A stretch of DNA of 64,000 nt from Plotosus lineatus (Eukaryota; Chordata; Actinopteri; Siluriformes; Plotosidae): assembly GCA_024760905.1 (NCBI GenBank), contig CM045746.1:7521966-7585965 (forward strand). Reading direction: 5' to 3'. Below are positions 43,714 to 54,157 of this stretch, one piece after another. The number at the start of each line of letters is the position of its first letter. The stretch's first letter is position 1. A program made the position numbers and the translations under genes. The notes under the pieces were generated by a model, which saw only the letters and a list, made by a program, of their open reading frames with translations, searched no databases and was not told the origin of the DNA.

Positions 43714-44861
43714 TCTTCTTCTTTTACTTTCGGCTGCTCCCTTCAGGGGTCGCCACAGCAAATCATCCGCCTCCACCTCACCCTGTCCTCCGCATCTTCT
43801 TTTCTGACTCCAACGACCTTCATGTCTTCCTTCACCACATCCATAAATCTCATCTTCGGTCTTCCTCGAGGCCTTCTGCCTGGTAGTTCCAACCTCAGCA
43901 TCCTACTGCCAATATACTCACTATCCCTCCTCTGTACATGTCCAAACCATCTCAATCAAGCCTCTCTGACTTTGTCTCCAAAACATCGTACGTGGGCTGT
44001 CCCTCTGATATACTCATTTCTGATCCTATCCATCCTTGTTACTCCCAGGGAGAACCTCAACATTTTCATCTCCGCTACCTCCAGCTCTGCCTCCTGCCTT
44101 TTCCTCAGCGCCACTGTTTCTAAGCCATACAACATCGCTGGCCTCACCACCATCTTGTACACTTTTCCCTTCATTCTTGCTGACACTCTCCTATCGCACA
44201 TCACACCGGATACTTTTCTCCAACCATTCCAGCCTGCCTGCACACGCTTCTTCACCTCTTTTCCACACTCTCCATTGCTCTGGATTGTTGAGCCTAAGTA
44301 CTTAAAATCCTCCACCTTCGTTATCTCTGCTCCCTGTAACATCACCGTTCCTCCTGGGTCCTTCTCATTCACACACATGTATTCTGATTTTCTGAGGCTA
44401 ACCTTCATTCCTCTCCTTTCCAGGGCATACCTCCACCTCTCTAGATTTTCCTGCACTTGTTCTCTGCTCTCACTACAGATCACGATGTCATCTGCAAACA
44501 TCATAGTCCATGGTCCATGAATAATAATTTCTTGTCAGAAAATCTACTGCTACCTCTCCTAGACACTTCTATACCTCCACAGGTATATCATCAGGACCAA
44601 CTGCCTTTCCATTCTTCATCCTCTTCAATGCCCTTCTCACTTCACCCTTACTGATCTTTGCTACATCCTGCTCCTCAATGGTTACCTCTTCTACTCTTTT
44701 TCTCTCTCATTTTCCTCATTCATCAGCTCTTCAAAGTACTCTTTCCATGTTCCCAGCACACTTCTGTCATTAGTCAATACAGTTCACTCTCTGTCCTTTA
44801 TCAATCTAACTTGCTGCACGTCCTTCCCATCTCTATTTCTCTGCTGTGCCAACCTGTATAG
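43714..44861 (-). mobile_element. RTE-clade LINE copy 4, 5'-truncated with internal deletion
   Basis: It sits between 16-bp duplications (aggattattgtgtact at 43698-43713 and 44862-44877) inside the Tigger element. The 3' end is complete (ggtcgccacagcaaatcatc, CTT tail). The 5' end is truncated within the linker before RT. An internal deletion near 44513-44530 joins MFADDIV-coding sequence directly to upstream LTRTFNK-coding sequence. This removes about 0.55 kb including motif A and the LHQGSALSP block. The mobile part is otherwise very close to copy 1. Confidence 0.95.
43743..44504 (-). pseudogene. RTE copy 4 RT motif C and C-terminal domain
   Basis: The frame at 43956-44504 begins MMFADDIVICSESREQ and runs through VEDFKYLGSTIQSNGECGKE, KVYKMVVRPAMLYGL and MKMLRFSLGVTRMDRIRNEY to KVREA. 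RWFGHVQRRDSEYIG and RPRGRPKMRFMDVVKEDM continue at 43743-43955 after a frameshift. Without motif A it cannot work. Confidence 0.9.
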
Positions 44862-45141
44862 AGGATTATTGTGTACTAAAAACCTTATTATTGTTTTAAT
44901 GAAATTGTTGACTATACTGTAACTTAATTATTGTTTTTAGTGTTTCATTTTTTTTTACTGTTACTACAGTAGTGATGAGGAAATTGAAAAACAAGTACAG
45001 TAGAAACAGAAATCGAATAAATTCTATACAGTATCTATATCTAATATATCTACAGAACGCCCTGTGACAACCTGTGAACAAATTCATCTAACGAACGGCC
45101 GTCTGGAACCTAACTTGTTCGTATGCTAGGGAGCGTCTGTA

Positions 45142-45945
45142 ATTATTTATTTGTTGATATTATTTTTATAATAATTTTATTTATATATTTTAATTATAAC
45201 TTTACTTTTTTCATTTTGATTATTATTATTATTATTAGTAGTAGTAGTAGTAGTAGTAGTATTTTAATTTTACATTTTTCGAAGAAGGCTAACAGAAAAG
45301 CTAAAATTGTTTTAGATGGCATTTGTTTGTCTGTTTGTTATTAAATTTACACAAAAAGACACGAACAGATTTTCATGAAATTTTCAGAGAAGGTGAAAAA
45401 TGGGTCAAGGATCAAATGATTAGTTTTTCTTTTATCTCCGCCAATGAGATTGAATAGAAGAGATTGCACTTTCTTGGTGGAGGTTTGCGGTTTCTGGGTG
45501 TTTCTTGTTTTACCTGTTATTCCACCAAACAGGTTAAATGTTCGAATGATTATCTCAGAACACTAGAACACTACATAAATTATATACTTTCAGTATATAA
45601 CACACAGGAATGATGCAGATTGATTGGCTATCTCAGGATAATTAACAGTTATGCAGTGAATGGCCCTGAATAAGATGATTTCATCCACCGAGCCTTTTAA
45701 TCCACTGAACATTTCATATGTTTTTGTGTTTTAAATCAAGAGAGAGGCAAAAGAACTTGAACACACATGGGAGCAGGAGTGTGTGTTTCACTCAAAGAGT
45801 TGTAGTATAGACAACTGGACTAGATAGAAACAAAGAAAACCAAACTAGAATGAGATTTTTAAAGTTCATATGTAGTTAAATTTCTATGACACTGAGACAG
45901 ATCAGGTGACCTCCATGTTTTGAGTCAGTTGACAGCTCAATGCAG
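45142..45945. other. No gene; possible dispersed repeat near 45310-45480
   Basis: (ATT)n and (AGT)n tracts lie at 45217-45262. The stretch 'acagattttcatgaaatttt', 'cagagaaggtgaaaaatggg' and 'tttcttggtggaggtttgcg' resembles an unclassified dispersed fish repeat. No coding signal is seen. Confidence 0.45.
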
Positions 45946-45948
45946 TTA

Positions 45949-46664
45949 CAGTAGGCCCTCGACATTTGTGGGGGTTCAGTTCCGAGCCCTCCTACGAATC
46001 GAGATAATCCGCGAGTTCTGTACCCGGAAGTAAAACCCCATGTATCACTTCACATGCGCGAATGAGGAATACACGCCCAAAGATACTCCAATCTTATAGC
46101 TGTAGTCAACCAGTCGTAGACGTGCATAGTGCAAAACATGAACAAACAAAACAACAAATAAAACCAATTAAAACCAACAAAGAAACAATTTGACTCTGAG
46201 AACTCTGCAACGTCGCCCTCTGGGCAGCGCCATCTTGGAGACGTCACTCCAAGACGTCACTCCAAGTTTAATGTAAAAGAACATGAACCGTAATAAAGTT
46301 TATCCTTTTGGTATCATTTGTTAAACATACTACAGAACATAAAATCTCACACATAAACATGAACTTAGGTACTACTTTGTCAGGAGAAAGTCTTATTAGA
46401 GACATCCCGCATTTTTTTATCACTTAGCCAGGAAGATGCACAGCGTTTGAGTGGTATCATAGAGCTTAACTGGTAATTAAAACACACAAAAAGCGGCTCA
46501 TTGACAACTTGTGCACGAATGAGGAAAAAGAGGCGGGACATGAGCTCAAGCAATCAGGAGAAAGGAGGACAAACTGGCTGAATTTGAATCACGTGCCGGT
46601 TGCTCGGAAGTCAGCGAATACTCAAACCGTGGGTGCAAAACCGCGAATAGTCACGGGCCTACTG
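45949..46664 (+). mobile_element. Tigger-like non-autonomous transposon, copy B, central module inverted
   Basis: The ends match copy A at 12232: cagtaggccctcgac at the left and gggcctactg at the right, with TA on both sides (45947-45948 and 46665-46666). The outer parts are in the same orientation as copy A. The central module (about 46068-46375) is reverse-complemented relative to copy A, shown by 'gcgccatcttggagacgtca' here against 'tgacgtctccaagatggcgc' there. The CRE-like unit is tandemly duplicated (gacgtcactccaagacgtca). It has no transposase gene. Confidence 0.88.
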
Positions 46665-46669
46665 TAATG

Positions 46670-47139
46670 GGATCTGTTCTATTCACCCTACTCATTCAGA
46701 AACAACAGCAAACTCTGTGTCTCTAAAGGTGCTTCAGTGTATACTTCAGGAAACACGAAAAATAAACTGACATTATTTACTTTTCCATTTTAAAATGTAA
46801 ACTGTTTACACTGCTTAACACCGAGTTACTGTGACTGAGAGTGTCCGTTATTTTTGATTCAAGCATAATCCACTTAGAATAATGAGTTATACTCATGGGG
46901 TAGATCATCAGCTCGCATGGTTTCCGCATAGCATATACAAATGAATACATGAACCACATCACAACCTTGGAATAATTCTTAAATCTAAATGGCAGACAAA
47001 AATTCACAATTTGAAGAGATAATCTTAAAAATACAGGAAACTGACGATGCATAAAAAAATTATTAAGAAAGTCACACAGTATGATTATCGTGTTTTTCCA
47101 TTTTAATAGATGGTGTAATGGAGCATGTGTCCTCACTGT
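46670..47139. other. No gene recognised
   Basis: A 119-codon minus-strand frame (46777-47136, starting MRTHAPLHHLLKWKN) has no recognised domain. It is F/S/M-rich and probably chance. Confidence 0.4.
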
Positions 47140-47560
47140 TATTTGTTTCTGTGCAGTATATAGCGGGATCTCACTCTACTTCATGGTTCAATTCATGCGG
47201 CTTGAGTACATCGCATTTTGTTGCTTTTTATTTAATTTTCATCGGATTAAAAAATAAGGAAATTAAGGAAGAATAGGGGAAAAAGTTAAGGAAAATTCCA
47301 CAAAAATAACGCCAATTATAAAACAAAACAAAACAAAACAAAACAAAAAACTACTCAAAACCTCTCATCAAAACTACTTACAGTTTTATGAGATGCGCAT
47401 CTGAGTGCGTGCACACACATCTGCATCTGTATGTGTGTGTATTTATATTTTATTTACATATTATACATTATTTTTGAATGTTTAATTATTATAAACATTT
47501 ATAGCATTGAATATTGTTATTATATACACATATACATGTGCGTATATGTCAGTGTGGGGG
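47140..47560. repeat. Dispersed repeat, inverted partner of 35215-35580
   Basis: 'tggttcaattcatgcggctt', 'agatgcgcatctgagtgcgt' and 'gtatgtgtgtgtatttatat' are in opposite orientation and order to the 35215 copy. The left end 'cagtatatagcgggatctca' may be a transposon terminus. Confidence 0.55.
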
Positions 47561-48020
47561 GGTGATCCTACTTCGCAGAATTCGGTGGTAGTGGGGGGAT
47601 CTCAGTCCCAATTAACTGTGGAAAGTCAGGGAACCCTGTACTAAATAATTATTCACTCGGTGGATATTTTTGAATATTTCCCTTAATGTTTTTTGGAGAT
47701 AATATTGTGGACTATCTGTAAATATCACCACTATATATATTTTATTTTTAATCATTAAATATGTCGTATTGGGGGAGTGAAACATTTCTGAGTGCATGTT
47801 GAGTTTTTAGATGGAATTTCGGAGTCTGTATAAAAAGCCTAATATAATACACTGCACAGTATCAGAGCCACCATCTGCTTCAGATTCAGGAATTTATCCC
47901 CTGTGTGTGAGTGTGTGTGTTTTAGTCAATGCAGGTAAAGAGGTGAGTCGTTGACACTGCAATCTAAAAAAATCTGTTTTTTACACATCTTGTATTTTAA
48001 CTGCATGTTGTATTTTAATA
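47561..48020. other. No gene recognised
   Basis: AT-rich and without identifiable motifs. Confidence 0.4.
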
Positions 48021-48021
48021 T

Positions 48022-48024
<3 letters not shown>

Positions 48025-48092
<68 letters not shown>
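48025..48092. repeat. (GT)n microsatellite
   Basis: About 33 GT units. Confidence 0.97.
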
Positions 48093-48093
<1 letters not shown>

Positions 48094-48329
48094 CACACTG
48101 CCAGCTCAAACACTCACTGTCTTAGGTTTATTATTTCTCCATGGAAGAATAAGAAAAAATGAAAGGCAAAAGAATTTCCCTCTCCTCCGGCCAGATTCTT
48201 CTTTCCCTTCTTCCTCTCTGAACAGAGAAGAACCCAAGCCGCATGCCGGATGATTGACCAAAACACAGCTTTATCTTAATTTATGCCAAGAGAGTGCTAA
48301 CATTTTTTAGATTGTTATCATTTTGCAGG

Positions 48330-48650
48330 GCGTAGTTGTGGCCTGGTGTTAAGGTGCTGGATCGCTGATCCTAAGGTTGGGGGTTCGAGTCTCACTCTCC
48401 ACAAGGTTGTCACTGTCGTCCCAGTGCAGATAACTGGGTTATCAAAGGCCAGCCATGTCTCTCACTGTCTATGGTGTGAGGTTCATGTAAAAGAACCATT
48501 GCTGACTTTCGACAGGAGTAGCTGCAAAGCCGTCAGTGTGTTACTGCCCCGTGATGGCCTGGCGAGCTCTACAGGGTGTACTCTGCCCTCACCAAGAGTC
48601 TGCTGGAATGAACGCCAGTCTCCCTAATTAGGATTAAGCGGTTACAGAAA
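48330..48650 (+). mobile_element. tRNA-type SINE, family 1, L2-like tail
   Basis: The head (gttgtggcctggtgttaagg) and B-box-like gggttcgagtctc precede the family body. After 'agtgtgttactgcccc' it enters the L2-like tail ('gtgatggcctggcgagctct', 'aattaggattaagcggttac'). Flanks share 'gattgtt' and 'ttttgca', perhaps a decayed target duplication. Confidence 0.9.
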
Positions 48651-48889
48651 ATGAATGAATGGATTGTTTTGCATATTTTATATGGTGTTTGTACCTAAGC
48701 GAAGATGTTCTTCTTTTTTTAATCAAATGACTGTATTATCTTGTTCCAGCTCACCTCGTGGGACTCTCTTGTTTTGTTCTGTTACTCCACATTAGACCCA
48801 GGAAATTTCTAGAACATTCAAAGGGTTAAGGATGGGTCATAAAAAACTGAGAACTATAAAAAATTCTTTGTTTTTTCATGATATTCTTC

Positions 48890-49000
48890 TCATTCATTAT
48901 AATTTACAGTATTCCTACCATTCCCAATTATTTCTGTCAATCCTTCAACTTTTATTCCTTTTATTCCTGTATTTCCTGACATTCCTCTCATTCCTGTAAT
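48890..49000. repeat. Degenerate (ATTCC)n-type repeat
   Basis: ATTCCT and ATTCC variants recur irregularly just before a SINE. Confidence 0.7.
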
Positions 49001-49004
49001 TCCC

Positions 49005-49280
49005 AGGCTCAGTGATTTCCTGTGTGGAGTTTGCATGTCCATTCTGTGCTTCTGTGGGTTAACGCCTGGTAATTCAGTTTCTTCCCACAGTTTAATGACA
49101 ACCATGCGAGACGAACTGGCTGTTCTAAATTGTTCCTAGATGTCAATATAAGTGTAAATGGTTGAGTTTATGTTTGGCGAGCTGTGGCAGTGTGGGGGTG
49201 TGTACCCCACCTTTGCCCAGTGTCGGCTAAGATAGGCATCCCCTTGACTGCAGTATGATTAAGCGGTTCAACAAATGAGT
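49005..49280 (+). mobile_element. tRNA-type SINE, family 2, head decayed
   Basis: 'gtgtggagtttgcatgtcca', 'cagtttcttcccacagttta' and 'ctggctgttctaaattgttc' lead to 'ccagtgtcggctaagatagg' and 'gattaagcggttcaacaaat'. Confidence 0.8.
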
Positions 49281-49348
49281 GAATGATAATGTCGGAATCA
49301 CATTCAGAGACTAGCAAGCATTAAATTCATATTCAGAACAGAAGTATC

Positions 49349-49793
49349 TGTGATGGCCTGTGTTTGGGGGACTTTCAATTTGGCAGCTCTTCTAACTCTG
49401 TTCTCTCCCCAGCGGTGCAGGCTCCCGTGAAGGGGCGTGGCTGACCTATGTGGGCTGACTGCAGCGTGCACACTTTATCCCACTCCCTAATCTACTCCTC
49501 TATAAAGACAAGCAGTGCGTTCACCTCGGTGCCAGAAGATTGTCCCGCATCACGCCTTCGTTTCCTTGTGTCCTCTCTGGCCCATGGTTCCAGCTCCTCT
49601 CTCAACCAAATTTGCATGCCTCATTTTCCCACTGCTTATTGTTTGATGTGTTTCTCTTCCTCACAAGTTAGCTATGGTGTTTGGTTCCTGCTTTCAGTGT
49701 TTCCCCTTCGGTGTTTCCCCTTCAGTAATAAATCATCTCTGTGTCATCTTACACTGTCTCCTGCATTTCTGGGTCAAAGTTCATTACACAACA
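49349..49793 (+). mobile_element. Solo LTR, plus orientation
   Basis: A 445-bp unit begins TGTGATGG and ends ACAACA, between perfect 5-bp duplications gtatc (49344-49348 and 49794-49798). In order it has a TATA box (tataaag, 49501-49507), a polyA signal AATAAA (49727-49732) and the shared 3' block 'gtctcctgcatttctgggtc'. That block is the complement of one in the other LTRs. The 147-codon frame at 49448-49891 lies mostly inside this LTR and runs past its end, so it is not a gene. Confidence 0.9.
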
Positions 49794-49798
49794 GTATC

Positions 49799-50320
49799 TC
49801 TGGCATTCCTGCATTTCCAACCCATAGCATATTTGAACTCGAGTTATGGTTTGCGTTGGTCTCTTCCACACATGAAGCAGCCACTGATTAAAATAAAAAA
49901 AAAAAAAAACCTGTATGTAATTTGATTATCTGCTGAGCTCTGACCTCACTGGTGCAGGTAAATGTAGGTGGGTCGGCTGCAATTTGCATTTAGATTAATT
50001 GGTCCTGTGTCTTCATTCAAGTGAAGCCCTTGACTCTCTCTGAAAACACACACACACACACACACACATCAAGTGAAATTATCAGCATGTGAAAGAACCT
50101 CTCTGGCAGGCCCTCCTCCATCCCATTACATATTTTGGTGTGTGTATGTGTGGTGTGTGTACGAGTGGGGAGATGTGGGGGTTGGACTGGTAGACACTCC
50201 TTCATAACTAACCTTGATCTCTTGGCTGTATAATTACAGCACTCGTCATCACATGCCTTATAACCCTTAATAGAAAATAACAGCCAGCAGGCACTTCGGC
50301 TGTTGGCTAAATAACACCTC
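49799..50320. other. No gene recognised
   Basis: Includes an A14-type run near 49894 and a short (CA)n tract near 50045-50068. No coding motif is seen. Confidence 0.4.
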
Positions 50321-50322
50321 TA

Positions 50323-50326
<4 letters not shown>

Positions 50327-50379
<53 letters not shown>
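50327..50379. repeat. (GT)n microsatellite
   Basis: About 26 GT units. Confidence 0.96.
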
Positions 50380-50381
<2 letters not shown>

Positions 50382-50529
50382 TTTAATGGCATACTTCTAT
50401 CAAGTGTACATTATATAGTGTACCAAGAACACAATCTTCAACTTTTTTATTTTATTTATTTATTTATTTTTTTTTTTTATGTGTTTCCCAAACCGTTATA
50501 CAGCTGACATTATGTATGTTAAAAATATT

Positions 50530-51075
50530 CCCCAATATTTAGTCCTCTGTGGGTGTCTCCCAAACAACTGTGTATAGGCCTCATAATAAACACAGGCAAA
50601 AATGCTTCTTACTTTTTCAATTCAATTTGGACACATCTCAAATCACCCATAGTGTTGTAAATAAACACCTCATCATGTTATTATCACACCACTGTGGATG
50701 TGTCCCAAACCACCTTATGGGTCGTTTCTGCCACAAAGTCCCTGCCATCATCCCTTTAGGACACATTTGGAACTCTTCCGAGACAGAATGATTATAATGA
50801 GATTGTGTCCCAAACCACAAGCCCTTCTGAGTATCTAGGTCACTTAATTCACTCACCATTACAAATGTTTCAGGTTAATCATTCTCACTGGGACACACCC
50901 TTGATACTCTTCCAAGCGTCACCACTCATTCATGAAATAGTGCACAAATTGAGTATTATAGTATTCTCATCATGGGTTCAACAGCGATGTCTCCCAAATC
51001 ACACTCTTCCCATGACAATAAATGTCACACTGTCCACTATGGGCATGTCCTAAATCACACACCCTGCTCAATGTA
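50530..51075. repeat. Degenerate satellite with a CCCAAA(T/C)CAC core
   Basis: Motifs 'gtgtcccaaaccac', 'ctcccaaatcacac', 'cctaaatcacacaccctgct' and 'ccactatgggcatgtc' recur at irregular spacing. The same vocabulary reappears at 55695-55830 and 61225-61400. The family is dispersed and old. Frames across it are not genes. Confidence 0.7.
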
Positions 51076-51109
51076 TAGACTTAATCCATTCACTTTCTCT
51101 TACTCATTT

Positions 51110-51210
51110 AAAAAACTGCTTAATCTTATAAGGGTCATAAGGTGGCTGGGGCCTACCTTTGCCAACACTGGGAAAAGATGGGGTAGACTTTGAACAAACC
51201 ATTATGCTTG
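51110..51210 (+). mobile_element. SINE-tail-like fragment
   Basis: 'gcttaatcttataagggtca', 'taaggtggctggggcctacc' and 'gggtagactttgaacaaacc' resemble a decayed reverse L2-type tail, though the orientation is mixed. The call is weak. Confidence 0.45.
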
Positions 51211-51479
51211 TGTGACATCACTTCCTGTTTTCGAATGGCGGGCAAACTGCTTGTTGGCGTAGTAAGCTAGTGTTTTCCCCTCAGATTTTACGAAATTAAT
51301 GTTACTTTCACTGCTTTACTTTTCTTTTTACTTTAAGTAGTATTAGTTATTTTATGCTATTCTATACTTTGTTTTGTTCAAAACACCAACTCTTTTCCAC
51401 TCCAAACCAGAACCCAGAGGGAATCAACAACATCCTTTGAATACTCACAAGTCTCCAGCTGAGGTTTGTTTTTAGCATC

Positions 51480-52420
51480 ATGGCAACTATGCAGCTTGTT
51501 CAGTATGTTGAGTGCATGATGTTTAGTTCCTCCTCCATCATTAGTAATACGTTCATCTGTGATAGGTGTGAACTACGTGGCTAAGTCTCTGACAAAGAAG
51601 ATTGTAGCATAAGAAGTGCAAATCCAGAATTTAGAGAGGAATAGTGAGAGTGAGCATAGCTTTCCTGTAGCCAGAGGTCTGGGCAGAGATAAGCAGAGAT
51701 AGTAACCCCCTCCTCCCACATTAGGGTGGGGCAAATGGGTGACGACTCGGCAGCATGCTTGTAAAGTCAAAGCTAACGCTGGGCTCACCCACAAGAGCAC
51801 CACTCGTCTGCGCTTCACATGTTAAACAGATTTGCTCTCCTCAATGAGACAGTGGCTGAGAAATGTGAAAGTACTCTGGTTAAAGGAAGCTCTATTTTCA
51901 GGCACGTAAAATTAGCTAGTTGCTTCGGGGCACCAGCAGCGCTTGTAGGTGTATTCTGGGAGTCAGAGTGCCGGACATAGCATTTTATCTTATGTTCTTA
52001 GGTGACTGCAGGTTCTCTAAGATAGTTATACATTCTGGAGTTAATGACATATGCCTTCGTCAGTCAACGGTTACTAAGAGTAACTTTATAAAGGTGTGGA
52101 AATTAGCGAAGGCAATGTTCGATGCTGTAATATGCTCTGGCCCATCCCAATACGGCATGGTGATGTAGTTTACAACAAGTTACGGTCGCTAAACTACTAG
52201 AGGTGTTCTGAAAATGAAGTGAGCTTTATAGATAATTGGAATACATTTGAGGGTAAACTTGGCCTGATTGGGCCGGGCGGTATCCATCCCACTTGGGAAG
52301 GTGCTGCTCTTATTTCTTCTTATTTCTTGAAGCATGGAACATAGTCTAAGAGCTGGACTAATCAGTCCGTGACCATCCAGAGCCAAAGGCCATAGAGCAG
52401 ACAAACAGGCTAATCCAAGT
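51480..52420 (+). pseudogene. L2 ORF1 with SGNH-type esterase domain (decayed)
   Basis: Shifting frames give VIHSGVNDICLRQ near 52025-52065, where L2 esterases usually have '(V/I)H.G.ND'. GGIHPTWEGA follows near 52275-52305, resembling the catalytic His block ('D.IHP...G'). A region near 51510-51560 (NTFICDRCEL) resembles the Cys-containing start of this ORF1 type. In ZfL2-type elements this protein is an esterase with a proposed role in retrotransposition. Here there are many stops. Identification is by motif order and by the ORF2 remains downstream. Confidence 0.72.
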
Positions 52421-52569
52421 GTCTATTAGCTGTGCAGTTGTCACTCAAGGTCAAGTTCAATGCTAAGGAGACTGTGTCTGTTTCCCGAATTTAAACAAAA
52501 TGTAAACAAAAAATGTGTTTGTTGTAATAATCTTATTTACATAAATTTAAATCATACTGAGTCTACAGC

Positions 52570-52898
52570 AGTGGTGGTCTAGGGCGCTGGATCACTGATC
52601 CAAAGGTTGGGGGTTCCAGTCCCACTCTCCAAGGTTGTCACTGCACCCCCTTCCCCAGTGCAGCTTACTGGGTTATCAAAGGCCGGCCATGTCTCTCACT
52701 GTCTGGTGTGAGGCATGTAAAAGAACCAATGCTGACTTTCGACAAGAATAGGCTGCAAAGCCGTTAGCGTGTTTCCACCCTGTGATGGCCTGGCGAGCTG
52801 TTCAGGGTGTACTCTGCCCTCGCCCAGAGTTGGCTGGAATGGGTGCCAGCCACCCTGCGACCCTAATTATGATTAAACGGTTACAGAAAATGAACTGA
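52570..52898 (+). mobile_element. tRNA-type SINE, family 1, L2-like tail, with target duplication
   Basis: Perfect 14-bp duplications (actgagtctacagc at 52556-52569 and 52899-52912) flank a complete SINE: head (agtggtggtctagggcgctg), B-box-like ggttccagtcc, body, and L2-like tail ('gtgatggcctggcgagctgt', 'gattaaacggttacagaaaa'). It lies inside L2 copy A. Confidence 0.95.
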
Positions 52899-52914
52899 AC
52901 TGAGTCTACAGCCT

Positions 52915-53770
52915 GCACCTTTAATTTAGTTGTTAAAAGTTAGATGTCCTTCAGACCCCGCAGAACTCAATCAAGCCACCAAGTGCTTTAGATCAAATTT
53001 ATGTCATATGCTAGCTAATGTAGCTCATTTTAAAAGAAAAACAATGAGAGAGAAAAAAAAATTAGCCCCCTGTTATGATGAAGAAACACGCACACTAAAA
53101 AGAACACCAGAAAATTAGAATGAAAATGGCAGCAAACTAAATTACTGGTCTTTCTATTTAAACGGAAGGAGACTCTCCAGAAAAACGCTTAGTACTGCTA
53201 GAGCAGTGTATTTCTCAAATCTTATTAAAAAATAACAAAAACAATCTGAAATACTTATTTAATATGTTACAGAATTAACTATGAATCAGACCATAAACAA
53301 AGTGTGTAAACCATCAATTTATAGCATTGACAATTTTATGAACATTTTTAATGCTAAAATTGAAAATATCAGGCAAAGGAAAATAAAAGAAAAAAAAATC
53401 TCTAAATTTAAAAACAAGTATGTTAAAGCCAAAAACAGTAAATGTCAGCACATTCACAACTCAAATGTTTTAGTCAAAATACAGAACTAATCTCATTAAT
53501 TTAACCTAATCAAAATAATCAACCTATGTGCTTGACCCAGTACTTACATTTTCTTTAAACAAATACTATTTGAAGTGGTCAAGCCCTTATTAAATGTAAT
53601 AAATTCTTCCCTTGGCACACTTTATGTAACTGAATCCTTGAAACTAGCAGTTATCAAACCTCTGGTTAAAAAAACCTGATCTCGACCCATATCATCTCTC
53701 CATTTATAGACCAATATCAAACCTTCCTTTTATCGCTAAGATCGTAGTCTCTGTTTGTAGGACAAGGTGA
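52915..53770 (+). pseudogene. L2 ORF2 linker and RT start (decayed)
   Basis: AELNQATKCFRSNLCHMLANVAHFKRKTMREKKKLAPCYDEETRTLKR and then ARAVYFSNLIKK read like the linker between endonuclease and RT. FMNIFNAKIENIRQ resembles the usual 'FFIDKI..IR' stretch. SLKLAVIKPLVKK and PFYR.D near 53635-53735 are the first RT block. The match stops there and 3' UTR follows, so palm motifs are lost. Confidence 0.7.
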
Positions 53771-54087
53771 AAGCATGCTTGTTTAGTAAAGCATTTTGTT
53801 AATAGCCTATTATTGGGGAAAGGAGCAGATCTGGAGTCTCAGGCATAGAGAGTTCTTATGACTGTGATGTTGGGATGCTGTCGCTCCCCCACTCTACATT
53901 CTCACCCAGGTCCGTTTGACAGTGGGGCGGCTGACTGCCCAGCAGCACATGTGCCCTTGTGTCTGTCTTCCATCTGATTCTCTGTCTTTTAGTTATGCTG
54001 CTGTAGCCAGTCATGCGGGAGTCCCTGCTTGCACTCAACAATAATAAATTCTTCAATTTCCCTTACACTATTATGAATATATCTAAA

Positions 54088-54092
<5 letters not shown>

Positions 54093-54151
<59 letters not shown>
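54093..54151. repeat. (CT)n microsatellite within the L2 3' UTR
   Basis: About 29 CT units. The inverted copy has (GA)n at the matching position (59186-59252), so the tract pre-dates at least one insertion. Confidence 0.95.

Positions 54152-54157
<6 letters not shown>

Larger units (their letters stand above)
41218..45139 (+). mobile_element. Tigger-like (pogo superfamily) transposon with transposase remains
   Basis: Terminal inverted repeats read CAGACGCTCCCCAACTTACG at the left and, from the right end inward, CAGACGCTCCCTAGCATACG. TA follows the right end (45140-45141); the left flank is TT. Between them lies a broken plus-strand transposase gene of the CENP-B-like/DDE type. The element is split by a solo LTR (42652-43012) and by RTE copy 4 (43714-44861). 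Without the inserts and their duplications it is about 2.4 kb, a normal size for an autonomous Tigger. Stops and shifts make it inactive. Confidence 0.92.

Noticed and set aside
43387..44520. 377-codon plus-strand frame, the second longest in the window
   Set aside because: It joins Tigger remnant, translated (ATT)n and antisense RTE. It crosses an insertion boundary, so it cannot be a gene.
49448..49891. 147-codon frame that could look like a gene with TATA and polyA signals
   Set aside because: These signals belong to the solo LTR at 49349-49793, which has its own 5-bp duplications.
1580..52898. tRNA-like sequences with A and B boxes as functional tRNA genes
   Set aside because: They lack a consistent cloverleaf and are each followed by SINE bodies and LINE-like tails. 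They are SINE heads.
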